39,677 nucleotides of DNA. Source: Gammaproteobacteria bacterium. GTDB lineage: Bacteria > Pseudomonadota > Gammaproteobacteria > Steroidobacterales > Steroidobacteraceae. The translations under genes were made by a program, and so were the position numbers. The notes beneath the pieces are model-generated. The model saw only the letters and a program-made list of their open reading frames with translations. It was not told where the DNA came from and searched no databases. Where the stretch lies: positions 1 through 39,677 of the forward strand of contig JAABQQ010000132.1 of the NCBI GenBank assembly GCA_011391405.1, in the 5' to 3' direction. Every line of letters begins with the position of its first letter. The first letter of the stretch is position 1. Shown here one piece after another: positions 1 to 7,438 of this stretch.

Positions 1-1794
1 CCCGTCCGCGGGGCGCGTGTAGCGCGGCACTGGATCGAAACCCGCATCCTTCAGCTGCGACGAATAGAACTCGATCTTGCCCGAGGGCGTCGGAAACTCG
101 GCCGGAACACCGTCCTCGAAGTACAACGGCTGCTGCGGACCGCGGACGAGGCCCTTCTGCTTCAACTCGGCGAGGCTGAGCCCGGCACCCTTGAGCCGGA
201 AATCGAGGTATTCCTCGATGTCATGCCAGGGATAATAGGCGCCGAGACCCAACTTGAGCGCGAGCTCGCGGGCGATCCACCAGTTGGGCTTCTGGTCAGC
301 CGGGGGAGTTACAACCGGTTGCCGCAACGCGATGAACGGTTCACGGAAGGTCTCGACATTGAGGTCGTCATAGCGCTCGAGGTAAGTGGCCTCGGGCAGC
401 ACGACATCCGCCCACCCCGCGATCTCCGACGGGATGACGTCGACGACGACGAGCAGGTCAAGCGCACGGATGGCGCGGATCGTTTCCTCCTGGTTCGGCA
501 TGGCATGGATCAGGTTGGTCGCGTACACGAACCAGCCCTTGATCGGATACGGCTGGCCGGTGATCGTCGCCTCGCGGATGCCCGTGGTGATGGCTTCCGT
601 CGCGAAAGGAAAGCGCTGGTTCGGGTTGTCCACCTTGCCGCGCGCCGACTGCGGGTAGGGCGGATATGGATAAGCGGGCACGTCCATGCTCGACGGGTAG
701 TAGAAGCCGCCTTTGCGGCCCCAACTGCCGAGCAGCGCATTGAGCAGCGCGATGGCGCGGCTGCGCTGCGAGTCGTCCCCGTACCAGGTCGCATGGCGAC
801 CCGGGTGCACCAGCGTCGCGGGGCGGTGGCACGCCATTTCGCGCGCCGTAGCGCGGATGACGTCGGGCGCGATCCCAGTCTCCGGATAAGCCCACTCCGG
901 CGTGTACTGCGCCAGTTCGGCCTTGAAGTAGTCGAAGCCGTAGCCGTGCTTCGTGACGTAATCCGTATCGTACAAGCCCTCGGTCACGAGGACGTTCATC
1001 CAGGCGAGCAACAGCGCGAGGTCCGTACCCGGCTTCACGGGCAGGTAGTGCTTCGCCTTGCTCGCCGCAATCGAGAATCGTGGGTCCGCCACGATGATCG
1101 TCGCGCCGTTGCCGTTCGCCTCCGCGAACTCCTGTACCTGCGTGTTGTGCATGTTCTCGCCGAGGTGCGAGCCGATCAGCACCAGGCAGCGGGCATTACG
1201 GATGTCGGTGCGTTCTGGAGAACCGATTTCCTCGCCGAACGTCAGGTTGAAACCCACGTCGCGGGGGCCGCGGCACTGCGCAAACGAAGGAGCCGCGCTA
1301 TTGGTGATGCCGTACGCCCTGAGCGTGTGCTTGAGGAACGTCCCGCCGATGCCGTGGCTGAACAGGGCGACCGCTTCCGGTCCGAATTTCGCCTTGATCG
1401 TCTGCATGCGCTCGGCGATGTAACCGAGCGCCTCGTCCCAGGTCACCTCGACCCACTTTTCCTCGCCGCGCGCCTTGTGCCGCAGCAGCGGTGCCCGCAG
1501 CCGATCCGGGTCGATATGAGCGCCGACGCCGCCCGTGCCGCGGGGGCAGAGCCGGCCATTGCACAGCGGATCGTCCGGGTTGCCGACGATCTTCCACAAT
1601 TGTCCATCGCGCACGTGCGCGACGGCATTGCACTTCCAGAAGCAGATGTCGCAATACGTTGGAACGGTGTGGACACCGGCTGTGCCTGCAGGCATCGCGC
1701 CGCTCAGCGGCCGGGTCGAGGCTGCAGCCAGCGCGGCGGCTCCAGCGCCGAAACCGGCGATCTTGAGAAATCGCCGGCGCGAAATGCGATTCAT
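1..1794 (-). CDS. Tat-exported molybdopterin oxidoreductase, polysulfide/thiosulfate reductase-like catalytic subunit (C-terminus off the window)
   Basis: 598 codons are visible and the frame is still open at base 1, so the C-terminus is missing. The protein begins MNRISRRRFLKIAGFGAG, a Tat signal with the SRRxFLK box, so it is probably exported folded to the periplasm. Cys48, Cys51, Cys55 and Cys83 (in LCPRG) form the N-terminal [4Fe-4S] site of the DMSO-reductase superfamily. Cys174, in SFAQCRGP, sits where polysulfide and thiosulfate reductases place the Cys ligand to molybdenum. The start at 1794 follows AGGAAAGAGGTC. FeS and membrane subunits would be expected further left, outside the window. 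The substrate is inferred from family and the sulfur-gene neighbourhood; arsenate, tetrathionate or sulfur reduction remain possible. Confidence 0.85.
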   Translation of the reverse strand, partial: MNRISRRRFLKIAGFGAGAAALAAASTRPLSGAMPAGTAGVHTVPTYCDICFWKCNAVAHVRDGQLWKIVGNPDDPLCNGRLCPRGTGGVGAHIDPDRLRAPLLRHKARGEEKWVEVTWDEALGYIAERMQTIKAKFGPEAVALFSHGIGGTFLKHTLRAYGITNSAAPSFAQCRGPRDVGFNLTFGEEIGSPERTDIRNARCLVLIGSHLGENMHNTQVQEFAEANGNGATIIVADPRFSIAASKAKHYLPVKPGTDLALLLAWMNVLVTEGLYDTDYVTKHGYGFDYFKAELAQYTPEWAYPETGIAPDVIRATAREMACHRPATLVHPGRHATWYGDDSQRSRAIALLNALLGSWGRKGGFYYPSSMDVPAYPYPPYPQSARGKVDNPNQRFPFATEAITTGIREATITGQPYPIKGWFVYATNLIHAMPNQEETIRAIRALDLLVVVDVIPSEIAGWADVVLPEATYLERYDDLNVETFREPFIALRQPVVTPPADQKPNWWIARELALKLGLGAYYPWHDIEEYLDFRLKGAGLSLAELKQKGLVRGPQQPLYFEDGVPAEFPTPSGKIEFYSSQLKDAGFDPVPRYTRPADG

Positions 1795-1813
1795 GACCTC
1801 TTTCCTGCGCTGC

Positions 1814-1843
1814 GCTAATTAGAATTTGCTAATATAGATTAGC
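1814..1843. promoter_or_regulatory. Pair of AT-rich palindromes in the divergent promoter region
   Basis: The 110-base gap between the molybdoenzyme and the rhodanese contains CTAATTAG (1815-1822, a perfect palindrome) and GCTAATATAGATTAGC (1828-1843, 6-base arms around ATAG). Both share the half-site GCTAAT. They are the most AT-rich bases in an otherwise GC-rich region, which suits a regulator binding site overlapping promoter elements. An ArsR-family repressor is encoded 3.2 kb away, but its own operator has a different sequence, so the cognate regulator is not established. Confidence 0.45.
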
Positions 1844-1904
1844 GGTACGTAGCGATGACTGCCTCGGTAATAACACCTAGGTGCGTGCAAGCGAGGGAAT
1901 AGCA

Positions 1905-2243
1905 ATGTCCACTGACAACATACTGCTGGGCCTGGTCATTGCCTATTTCGTCTGGCGAATCCTCTCGTCATTCCGCGCGCGAAGGCGAATCCCCGCGCTG
2001 CTGCAGGAAGGGGCCCAGATGGTGGACGTGCGTACGCCAGGCGAGTTCGCCGCCGGACATGCCCCGGGGAGCCTGAACATTCCCCTGCAGGATCTTGCCG
2101 AGGGCGCCAAGGTGCTTGATCCGAACCGATGGGTCATCGTTTGCTGCGCGTCCGGCACCCGCAGTGCATTCGCGCGCCGCAAGTTACGCAGCCAGGGATT
2201 CGGTCGTGTCCTGAACGCCGGATCCTGGCGCAACCTGCCCTGA
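1905..2243 (+). CDS. Membrane-anchored single-domain rhodanese
   Basis: 112 residues. An N-terminal hydrophobic helix (about residues 5-20) is followed by a basic RARRR stretch, which predicts an anchored protein with the rhodanese domain in the cytoplasm. The domain runs from about residue 30 to the end, with DVRTPGEFAAGH (CH2A-like motif) and the active-site loop CASGTRS, catalytic Cys81, preceded by a second Cys80. Rhodaneses carry sulfane sulfur as a persulfide on that Cys. GAGGG seven bases upstream supports ATG 1905; an in-frame GTG at 1881 lacks such a site. It diverges from the molybdoenzyme and ends 15 bases from the convergent cysteine desulfurase. Confidence 0.85.
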   Translation: MSTDNILLGLVIAYFVWRILSSFRARRRIPALLQEGAQMVDVRTPGEFAAGHAPGSLNIPLQDLAEGAKVLDPNRWVIVCCASGTRSAFARRKLRSQGFGRVLNAGSWRNLP

Positions 2244-2258
2244 AGGATTTTCAGAGAG

Positions 2259-3401
2259 TCACGAACGCAAGGCGCTACGCCAGGATCGAACAAGCGCATC
2301 GGCCGCCACCGCGATATCGGCAGCAGTCGTCCCACGACCGAGCGTGAGCCGAATCGAACCGACTGCGTCTGCGGGAGCGACGCCCATTGCAAGAATGACG
2401 GCCGACGCGCGCTCGCCGCCCGCGTGGCAGGCCGAGCCAGTCGAGGCAGCAATTTCCGGGGCGCCTTCCAGAATGGTGTTACCGGAGACGCGAGGAAAAC
2501 GCACGTTAAGCGTGTTCGGGAGCCGCAGCGTGCGGTGACCATTGAGCATGACACCAGGCACGGCCGATTCGAGCCGCTGCCAGAGATCGTCCCGCAGGGC
2601 GGCCACGCGCGTTACGACGGTCTCCATGTCGCTGCCTGCGATCTCGCACGCCATGCCGAGTCCGACGATCGCGGCCACGTTCTCTGTGCCCGGCCGCAGA
2701 CCACGCTCATGGCCTGCACCGAGCACGAAGGGGGCCATCGGCGTGCCGCGCCTGACGTAGAGCGCCCCGATGCCCTTCGGTGCGTAGAGCTTGTGGCCGG
2801 CGACGGATAACAGATCCACACCCAGCTCGCGCGCATTGAGCGCAACCTTCCCAGCCGACTGCGCGGCGTCCGTGTGCAGGATTGCGCCCGCTGAGTGGGC
2901 CAGCTCGACGAAATCGGCGATGGGCTGCAGCACCCCGGTTTCGTTGTTCGAGTGCATCACCGTGACCAGAGCAGTGGCCGTGTCGATAGCTGCACGCGCC
3001 TCCTCGACGCACGCCCGGCCGTCGACATCCACGCCGATGCGCGTCAAGCGCATTCCGTGCCGCTCCAGCCACGCACAGGGCCGCTCCGTTGCCGGGTGCT
3101 CGATCGCTGTCGTAACGACGTGTCGTCGATCGTCGCGGGCTTCGACCACGCCACGGATGGCGAGGTTGTTGGCCTCGGTACCTCCGGACGTGAAGATCAC
3201 CTCGTCGTCGTCGCAACCGAGCAGTGCCGCCACCTGACTCCGCGCCCGTGCGACTGCAGCGTGGGCGCGCCGGCCGTAGACATGGCCGCTCGACGGATTC
3301 CCGAAGTGCTGACGCAGATACGGGAGCATCGCGTCCACCACCGCGGGAAGTATCGGTGTAGTGGCGTTGTGGTCGAGGTAAATGGGCATCTCTGCTGTCA
3401 C
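2259..3401 (-). CDS. Cysteine desulfurase (NifS/IscS class V aminotransferase family)
   Basis: 380 residues, the usual length for the family. This PLP enzyme removes sulfur from L-cysteine as a protein persulfide, giving alanine. It starts with the signature YLDHNATTP. His101 (AIEHPA) and Asp178 (HTDAAQ) fit the cofactor pocket, Lys204 in SVAGHK is the Schiff-base lysine, and Cys325 in TGSACHAGG is the persulfide-forming cysteine. The start is taken as GTG 3401 because AGGGA lies six bases upstream; ATG 3389 is the alternative. It is the last gene of the ArsR-MFS-DsrE operon, 34 bases after DsrE. No iscU, iscR or sufBCD genes are adjacent, so a dedicated sulfur-supply role is more likely than general Fe-S assembly (inference). 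Confidence 0.9.
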   Translation of the reverse strand: MTAEMPIYLDHNATTPILPAVVDAMLPYLRQHFGNPSSGHVYGRRAHAAVARARSQVAALLGCDDDEVIFTSGGTEANNLAIRGVVEARDDRRHVVTTAIEHPATERPCAWLERHGMRLTRIGVDVDGRACVEEARAAIDTATALVTVMHSNNETGVLQPIADFVELAHSAGAILHTDAAQSAGKVALNARELGVDLLSVAGHKLYAPKGIGALYVRRGTPMAPFVLGAGHERGLRPGTENVAAIVGLGMACEIAGSDMETVVTRVAALRDDLWQRLESAVPGVMLNGHRTLRLPNTLNVRFPRVSGNTILEGAPEIAASTGSACHAGGERASAVILAMGVAPADAVGSIRLTLGRGTTAADIAVAADALVRSWRSALRS

Positions 3402-3435
3402 GTGCGTTCCCTGGGCCGCCCGGCAGCCGCTGTCG

Positions 3436-3792
3436 TCAAAAAACCAGCGCCTTGTCCGCCCATGCCGTCCAGTCCGTCAGCTGGCTGAGCGTTCCCCGCT
3501 TCGTTCCTGCCGCAAGCTCGCCATCGGCAATGCCGCGCGCGTCCATGCAGGTGCCGCAGACGCCGACCTCGACGCCATGGCGCGTCGCGGGGCCTTGCAG
3601 CATCAGCTCGACGTTGTAGTAGCCCGGCGGCACTTTCTGGTTCGCCTTCGCGCAGCTTGCCGCGTCGCCCATCAGGAAAATCTTCACTTCCTCGTCGGGC
3701 CGACGTGCGAGCGAGCCGGCGAGCCGCAGCGCGTTGTAGCTGCGTTCCGTGCCATACGGCGGGTCGTTCAGGATGAAGAGGGTCTTTGCCAT
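3436..3792 (-). CDS. DsrE-family sulfur carrier protein
   Basis: 118 residues, single DsrE/YchN-like domain. The N-terminal beta strand and turn (TLFILNDPPYGTERSYNALRLA) is characteristic. There are three cysteines: Cys47 in GDAASCAKA and the CGTC pair Cys79/Cys82. Cys79 sits near the position of the sulfur-binding Cys of Allochromatium DsrE, so a persulfide-carrier role is plausible. A strong AAGGAG lies eight bases before ATG 3792, and the preceding MFS stop is only three bases upstream. With a rhodanese-fused regulator before it and a cysteine desulfurase after it, it probably relays sulfur between them; the acceptor is unknown. Confidence 0.85.
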   Translation of the reverse strand: MAKTLFILNDPPYGTERSYNALRLAGSLARRPDEEVKIFLMGDAASCAKANQKVPPGYYNVELMLQGPATRHGVEVGVCGTCMDARGIADGELAAGTKRGTLSQLTDWTAWADKALVF

Positions 3793-3795
3793 GGA

Positions 3796-5052
3796 TCAAG
3801 CTCCTTGAGCAGCGGTCTCTGGTACACGGCGCAGCGTCTCGCTCATGCGCAAAACCACCACCATGCCGGAGACGAACGTGAGCGCAGCGACGACCCACAT
3901 GGCGGCTGGCAACCCGAATGCATCAGCCGTGACGCCAGCGAGCAGCGCCCCAACCGCATAGCCAAGGTCGCGCCAGAGCCGGTACACGCCGACCGACGAT
4001 GCCCGCCACGAGGGATGGGCGACATCGCCGATCGCCGCTAGCAGCGTCGGATAAACCATTGCTGTGCCGACGCCGAGCAGCGCGGCCCCACTCGCGAAGC
4101 CGGCAAAACCGCCCGCCAGAACCACGACCCCGATGCCGACGGCCTGGACCCACATTCCCGCGGCAATGAGCCACTTCCGCCCGACCCGGTCGGACCACGC
4201 GCCCGTGAAGAGCTGCATGACGCCCCAGGTCGCCGGGTAGATTGCTGCGAGCGCGCCGACCTGCTCGAGGTTCATCCGGGCGGCTACGAAGAAGAGCGGA
4301 AACAAACCCCACGCCATGCCGTCGTTGAGATTATTGACGAGACCCGCCTGGCTGACGCTCGACAGATTTCGATCGGTGAGCGTCGTGCGCCAGAAAATTT
4401 CACGCTGGGTGGGTGTCGCTGCGGGCGACAGCTCTCCGTGCAGCTTCGACTCGGCCGCGACGTGATGCTTCGTCTCGCGCACCAGCAGCGCCGAAAGGAA
4501 CAAGCCAGCTGCCACGAAACCTATCCCGAGATAGAACGGCTCCGGACGCAGCCCGTAGCGTGCAGCGATGAAGCCCGTTGCCAGTGCGCTGCCGGCGACG
4601 GCGAAGTAGCCTGCAAACTCGTTCAGGCCCATCGCGAGGCCGCGATCCTTCGCTCCGGCGAGATCTATCTTCATGATGACCGTGGTCGACCAGGTGAGCC
4701 CCTGGCTCACGCCGAGCAGGGCGTTGGCGGCGAGCACCCACGACCACGTCGGCGCCCACATCAGCAGGAACGGCACCGGCGCCGCGACGATCCAGCCGGC
4801 CACCAGCACGTGCTTGCGACCGAAGCGGTCCGCGAGCCGTCCCGCAAGGTAGTTTGTCAGCGCCTTGGTGACGCCGAACACGACGATGAACGAAAGCACC
4901 GCGGTCCTGGCCGCGAGATGAAACTCCTGCTCGGCAATCGGTGGCAGGATCGATCGCTCCATGCCCACCATCGCGCCGACGAAGGCATTGACCACGACGA
5001 GCAGGGAGAACTGCGCCAGGTTTTCGCGCAAGCCGAGGCGCACAGCGGTCAC
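3796..5052 (-). CDS. Major facilitator superfamily transporter
   Basis: 418 residues with about 12 hydrophobic segments. The MFS A-motif is visible twice: GRLADRFGRKHV after helix 2 and GAWSDRVGRKW in the second half. I place the start at GTG 5052 because it overlaps the stop of the upstream ArsR-rhodanese gene as GTGA, and the product then begins just before helix 1; the longer frame to 5127 lies inside the regulator gene. The substrate cannot be read from sequence. Given the operon it may export or import a sulfur compound, or an oxyanion, sensed by the regulator. Confidence 0.85.
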   Translation of the reverse strand: MTAVRLGLRENLAQFSLLVVVNAFVGAMVGMERSILPPIAEQEFHLAARTAVLSFIVVFGVTKALTNYLAGRLADRFGRKHVLVAGWIVAAPVPFLLMWAPTWSWVLAANALLGVSQGLTWSTTVIMKIDLAGAKDRGLAMGLNEFAGYFAVAGSALATGFIAARYGLRPEPFYLGIGFVAAGLFLSALLVRETKHHVAAESKLHGELSPAATPTQREIFWRTTLTDRNLSSVSQAGLVNNLNDGMAWGLFPLFFVAARMNLEQVGALAAIYPATWGVMQLFTGAWSDRVGRKWLIAAGMWVQAVGIGVVVLAGGFAGFASGAALLGVGTAMVYPTLLAAIGDVAHPSWRASSVGVYRLWRDLGYAVGALLAGVTADAFGLPAAMWVVAALTFVSGMVVVLRMSETLRRVPETAAQGA

Positions 5053-5759
5053 GGGCGTGGCCTCGATCGACTGCCTTTGCGTGACTCGACTGCGGCGGTC
5101 TCGATGCGCCAGCCGCGCGCACGCCACTCGAGCACGCCCTGTTCCAGACGCTGGGCCTTGAAGCCCTTGTTGCGCAGCAACGTGACTGCTTCCACGGCCA
5201 TGACGCAGTGCGGACCGCGGCAGTACGCGACGACCTCGCGCCCCTGCGGCAATTCCCCGAGCTTTGCCCGAAGGTCGGCCACCGGAACGGAAAGTGCGCC
5301 CGGGAGGTGTCCGGCCCGGTACTCCTCAGCCGGCCGCACGTCGAGAACTGTGACCTCGCCGCTTCTTACCCGACGCAGCAGTTCGTCGCCATCGACCGAC
5401 TCCGGCGCTCCACGCTGCTCGAAAAACGCGCTGGCAACCTTGTCGATTTCTGCGAGTCGAGACTCCGCCAGGCTGCGCAACGAAAAGTAGAACCGGCCGA
5501 CTTCCTCGTCCGCCAACCGATACTCGACATAGAGGCCCTTCTTTTCGGCCTCGACGAGGCCCGCCGCCCGCAGGATCTGCAGGTGCCGCGAGGCATTGGC
5601 GATGGAGACGCCAGCCTGCCCGGCAAGAACCTCGACGGTGCGGGGACTCTGGCACAGCAGATCCAGCAGCTCGAGTCGCTTGGGCGCGGCGACGGCTTTG
5701 CCAAGCCGCGCGATGTGGCCGTAGACACTGTCCTTGAAGCGACGCGGATCCCGGCGCAT
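5049..5759 (-). CDS. ArsR-type regulator fused to a rhodanese domain
   Basis: 236 residues in two domains. Residues 8-100 form an ArsR winged helix (KRLELLDLLCQSPRTVEVLA, then the recognition helix ANASRHLQILRAAGLV). Residues 120-215 form a rhodanese with DVRPAEEYRAGHLPGA and the active loop CRGPHC (Cys180, Cys185). The winged helix has only Cys36, so it lacks an obvious dithiol pair like that of SqrR/BigR. The rhodanese cysteines may be the persulfide sensor (inference). It heads the operon with the MFS, DsrE and desulfurase genes. ATG 5759 gives the usual N-terminus for this fusion family. No ribosome binding site is possible, because the promoter reaches almost to the start codon. Confidence 0.9.
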   Translation of the reverse strand: MRRDPRRFKDSVYGHIARLGKAVAAPKRLELLDLLCQSPRTVEVLAGQAGVSIANASRHLQILRAAGLVEAEKKGLYVEYRLADEEVGRFYFSLRSLAESRLAEIDKVASAFFEQRGAPESVDGDELLRRVRSGEVTVLDVRPAEEYRAGHLPGALSVPVADLRAKLGELPQGREVVAYCRGPHCVMAVEAVTLLRNKGFKAQRLEQGVLEWRARGWRIETAAVESRKGSRSRPRP

Positions 5760-5761
5760 CG

Positions 5762-5795
5762 TTCAAGTATTATCGATTACACTTGAATACTCAAG
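5762..5795 (-). promoter_or_regulatory. Promoter and operator of the ArsR-rhodanese operon (leaderless start)
   Basis: On the minus strand TTGAGT (5794-5789) and TAATAC (5772-5767) are separated by 16 bases, a good sigma-70 promoter. The expected transcription start is at 5760-5759, the first base of the ATG. Inverted repeats cover the promoter: TTCAAGT (5762-5768) with ACTTGAA (5781-5787), and CTTGA (5782-5786) with TCAAG (5791-5795). A repressor bound here would block RNA polymerase, consistent with ArsR autorepression. Confidence 0.65.
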
Positions 5796-5922
5796 CCGGC
5801 GGGCCGGGCTGCCGGCAGGACGCGGGTGGCGGCAGGCCGACATATTAGAAACTATTCATTTATTGAGACGGGCGTGCTACACAGGGGGACGGGGCCATCC
5901 GCATTCCCCGAGGAATCCAGCC

Positions 5923-6486
5923 ATGACGCGCCACCCCTATTCGACGTCGCCCCGCTTTCCCCGCCGACCGCCATCGGTGTTGGTCGCCTTGGGCCTTGTT
6001 GTCACCGCGTCGCTCGTCGGCTCCGTCGCACGGTCCGCCGAGCCCGCCGTCATGTCAGGCGAATGGGGGCCCGCCGCCTGCGCCGCCTGGAACGCGGACC
6101 CGGTCCTGACCAGGGACCTCGTCGACAGCGGCTGGATCAAGAACGACAAGGGCCGCGGCTTCAAGGTACTGCAGGTCTACCGCTCCGACTGCGACGACAA
6201 GCCGACGATGGAACTGCGCGTGGCGCTGCAGGACGGCAAGGCGCAATGCGTCTATGGCGGGCCCGTGCAGACGCAGCAGCTCGACCGCGGCGCGGACTAC
6301 GTCATGCACGCCACCAGCAAGCGGTGGCAGGAAATGGGCGCCGGCGAGTACGGCGCAATGAAGGCCATGATGCTCGGGCGCCTTTCGTTCAGCGGCCCCT
6401 ACGGCGAGGCGATGGGAAACATGAAGCCGTTCGGCAATTTCCTGCTGCTCGCGGGCAAGGTGCCGGGCGACACCAGTTGCCCCTGA
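5923..6486 (+). CDS. Secreted SCP2-like sterol/lipid-binding domain protein
   Basis: 187 residues. The N-terminus has arginines, then a hydrophobic stretch (VLVALGLVVTASLVGSVARSA) ending at a plausible signal-peptidase site before EPAVMSG. The rest resembles the small periplasmic SCP2 family: GWIKNDKGRGFKVLQVYRSDC, then YVMHATSKRWQEMGAGEYGAMKAMMLGRLSFSG. Four cysteines after the signal (in AACAAW, SDCDD, AQCVY and TSCP) could form disulfides. GAGGA eight bases upstream supports ATG 5923. The gene is divergent from the ArsR-rhodanese operon. A ligand is not evident; binding of a hydrophobic molecule is inferred from the fold. Confidence 0.75.
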   Translation: MTRHPYSTSPRFPRRPPSVLVALGLVVTASLVGSVARSAEPAVMSGEWGPAACAAWNADPVLTRDLVDSGWIKNDKGRGFKVLQVYRSDCDDKPTMELRVALQDGKAQCVYGGPVQTQQLDRGADYVMHATSKRWQEMGAGEYGAMKAMMLGRLSFSGPYGEAMGNMKPFGNFLLLAGKVPGDTSCP

Positions 6487-6549
6487 CCGACACCCCGCCG
6501 GACGTAACCGCCGCTGACGGTGATTAAGCCGCCACTGCCGTAGGACGGC

Positions 6550-6801
6550 TCAGGCCGGCTTGCCAGCCTCGAGCTCGGCGAGGCGCTGCTCCAGGGCCGC
6601 GAGCTTCTCGCGCGTCCGGCGCAACACCGCGCTCTGCACGTCGAATTCCTCGCGGGTCACGAGATCGAGCCGGGTCAGCTGCGACTGCAGCACACCCTTG
6701 AAGTTCTGCTCGAGGTCGCGCCGCAGGGCGCTCACGTTCTCGGGCACCGCGCCAGCGAGGCGGCGGGCCAGGTCATCGATCATGCGGGGGTCGAAAGCCA
6801 T
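6550..6801 (-). CDS. ubiK: Ubiquinone biosynthesis accessory factor UbiK (YqiC/BMFP family)
   Basis: 83 residues, the normal size. The N-terminal amphipathic helix (MIDDLARRLAGAVPENV) is followed by the conserved LRRDLEQNFKGVLQSQLTRLDLVTREEFDVQ block and a C-terminal coiled coil (LRRTREKLAALEQRLAELE), as in E. coli YqiC/UbiK. That protein trimerises and works with UbiJ in the Ubi metabolon under aerobic conditions. The partners ubiE, ubiJ and ubiB are in this same window, about 18 kb away. The gene is convergent with the SCP2-like gene and divergent from glnK. Confidence 0.9.
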   Translation of the reverse strand: MAFDPRMIDDLARRLAGAVPENVSALRRDLEQNFKGVLQSQLTRLDLVTREEFDVQSAVLRRTREKLAALEQRLAELEAGKPA

Positions 6802-6882
6802 GGTGACTGTGGAGTGCGTGGACGACGCTCGTAGTGTAGCGGCCGGCGCGGGTCCCTACAGGTGGCCGATGGCGTGATTCGG

Positions 6883-6917
6883 TGCACGGCACCCCGGCAG
6901 CGCTCCATCGTGGTGCA
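6883..6917 (+). promoter_or_regulatory. Two NtrC-like enhancer sites
   Basis: Against the NtrC consensus TGCACC-N5-GGTGCA, bases 6901-6917 match 10 of 12 (CGCTCC-atcgt-GGTGCA) and 6883-6899 match about 8 of 12 (TGCACG-N5-CCGGCA). They are centred about 86 and 104 bases before the predicted start of the sigma-54 promoter at 6969, a normal activator distance. This fits nitrogen-limitation control of glnK-amtB. Confidence 0.55.
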
Positions 6918-6968
6918 TCGCGTCATGCCGAACTGACGCAATCCGCGATCAGGGCGACTCGCAACTCG

Positions 6969-6984
6969 TGGCACGCTTCCTGCA
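6969..6984 (+). promoter_or_regulatory. Sigma-54 (RpoN) promoter of glnK-amtB
   Basis: TGGCACGCTTCCTGCA has the invariant -24 GG and -12 GC dinucleotides at the required spacing and TGGCACG matches the consensus exactly. Transcription would start near 6995, giving a leader of about 42 bases before glnK. This is the classical promoter type for P-II/Amt operons. Confidence 0.9.
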
Positions 6985-6988
6985 TTGA

Positions 6989-7375
<387 letters not shown>

Positions 7376-7438
7376 GGACGCCACTCCGCTCCACCACGAC
7401 ACGACATGCAGCAAAGACTCATCGACAGGAGAACACCA

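Noticed and set aside
223-1818. Long open frame of 531 codons on the plus strand opposite the molybdoenzyme
   Set aside because: It is arginine-rich with no family motifs, while the minus strand gives a complete Tat signal, Fe-S motif and molybdopterin fold in one frame.
5053-5127. Longer N-terminus for the MFS transporter (start at 5127)
   Set aside because: It would extend an arginine-rich segment inside the regulator gene; GTG 5052 overlaps the regulator stop in the usual way and sits right before helix 1.
5842-5866. AT-rich stretch before the SCP2-like gene as a further operator copy
   Set aside because: Only a short ATTAG-like half-site matches the palindromes at 1814-1843 and the symmetry is imperfect; not enough to call.
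6881-6893. GGTGC-ACG-GCACC as an NtrC palindrome
   Set aside because: The arms are in the opposite order to the NtrC consensus; the sites at 6883-6899 and 6901-6917 fit better.
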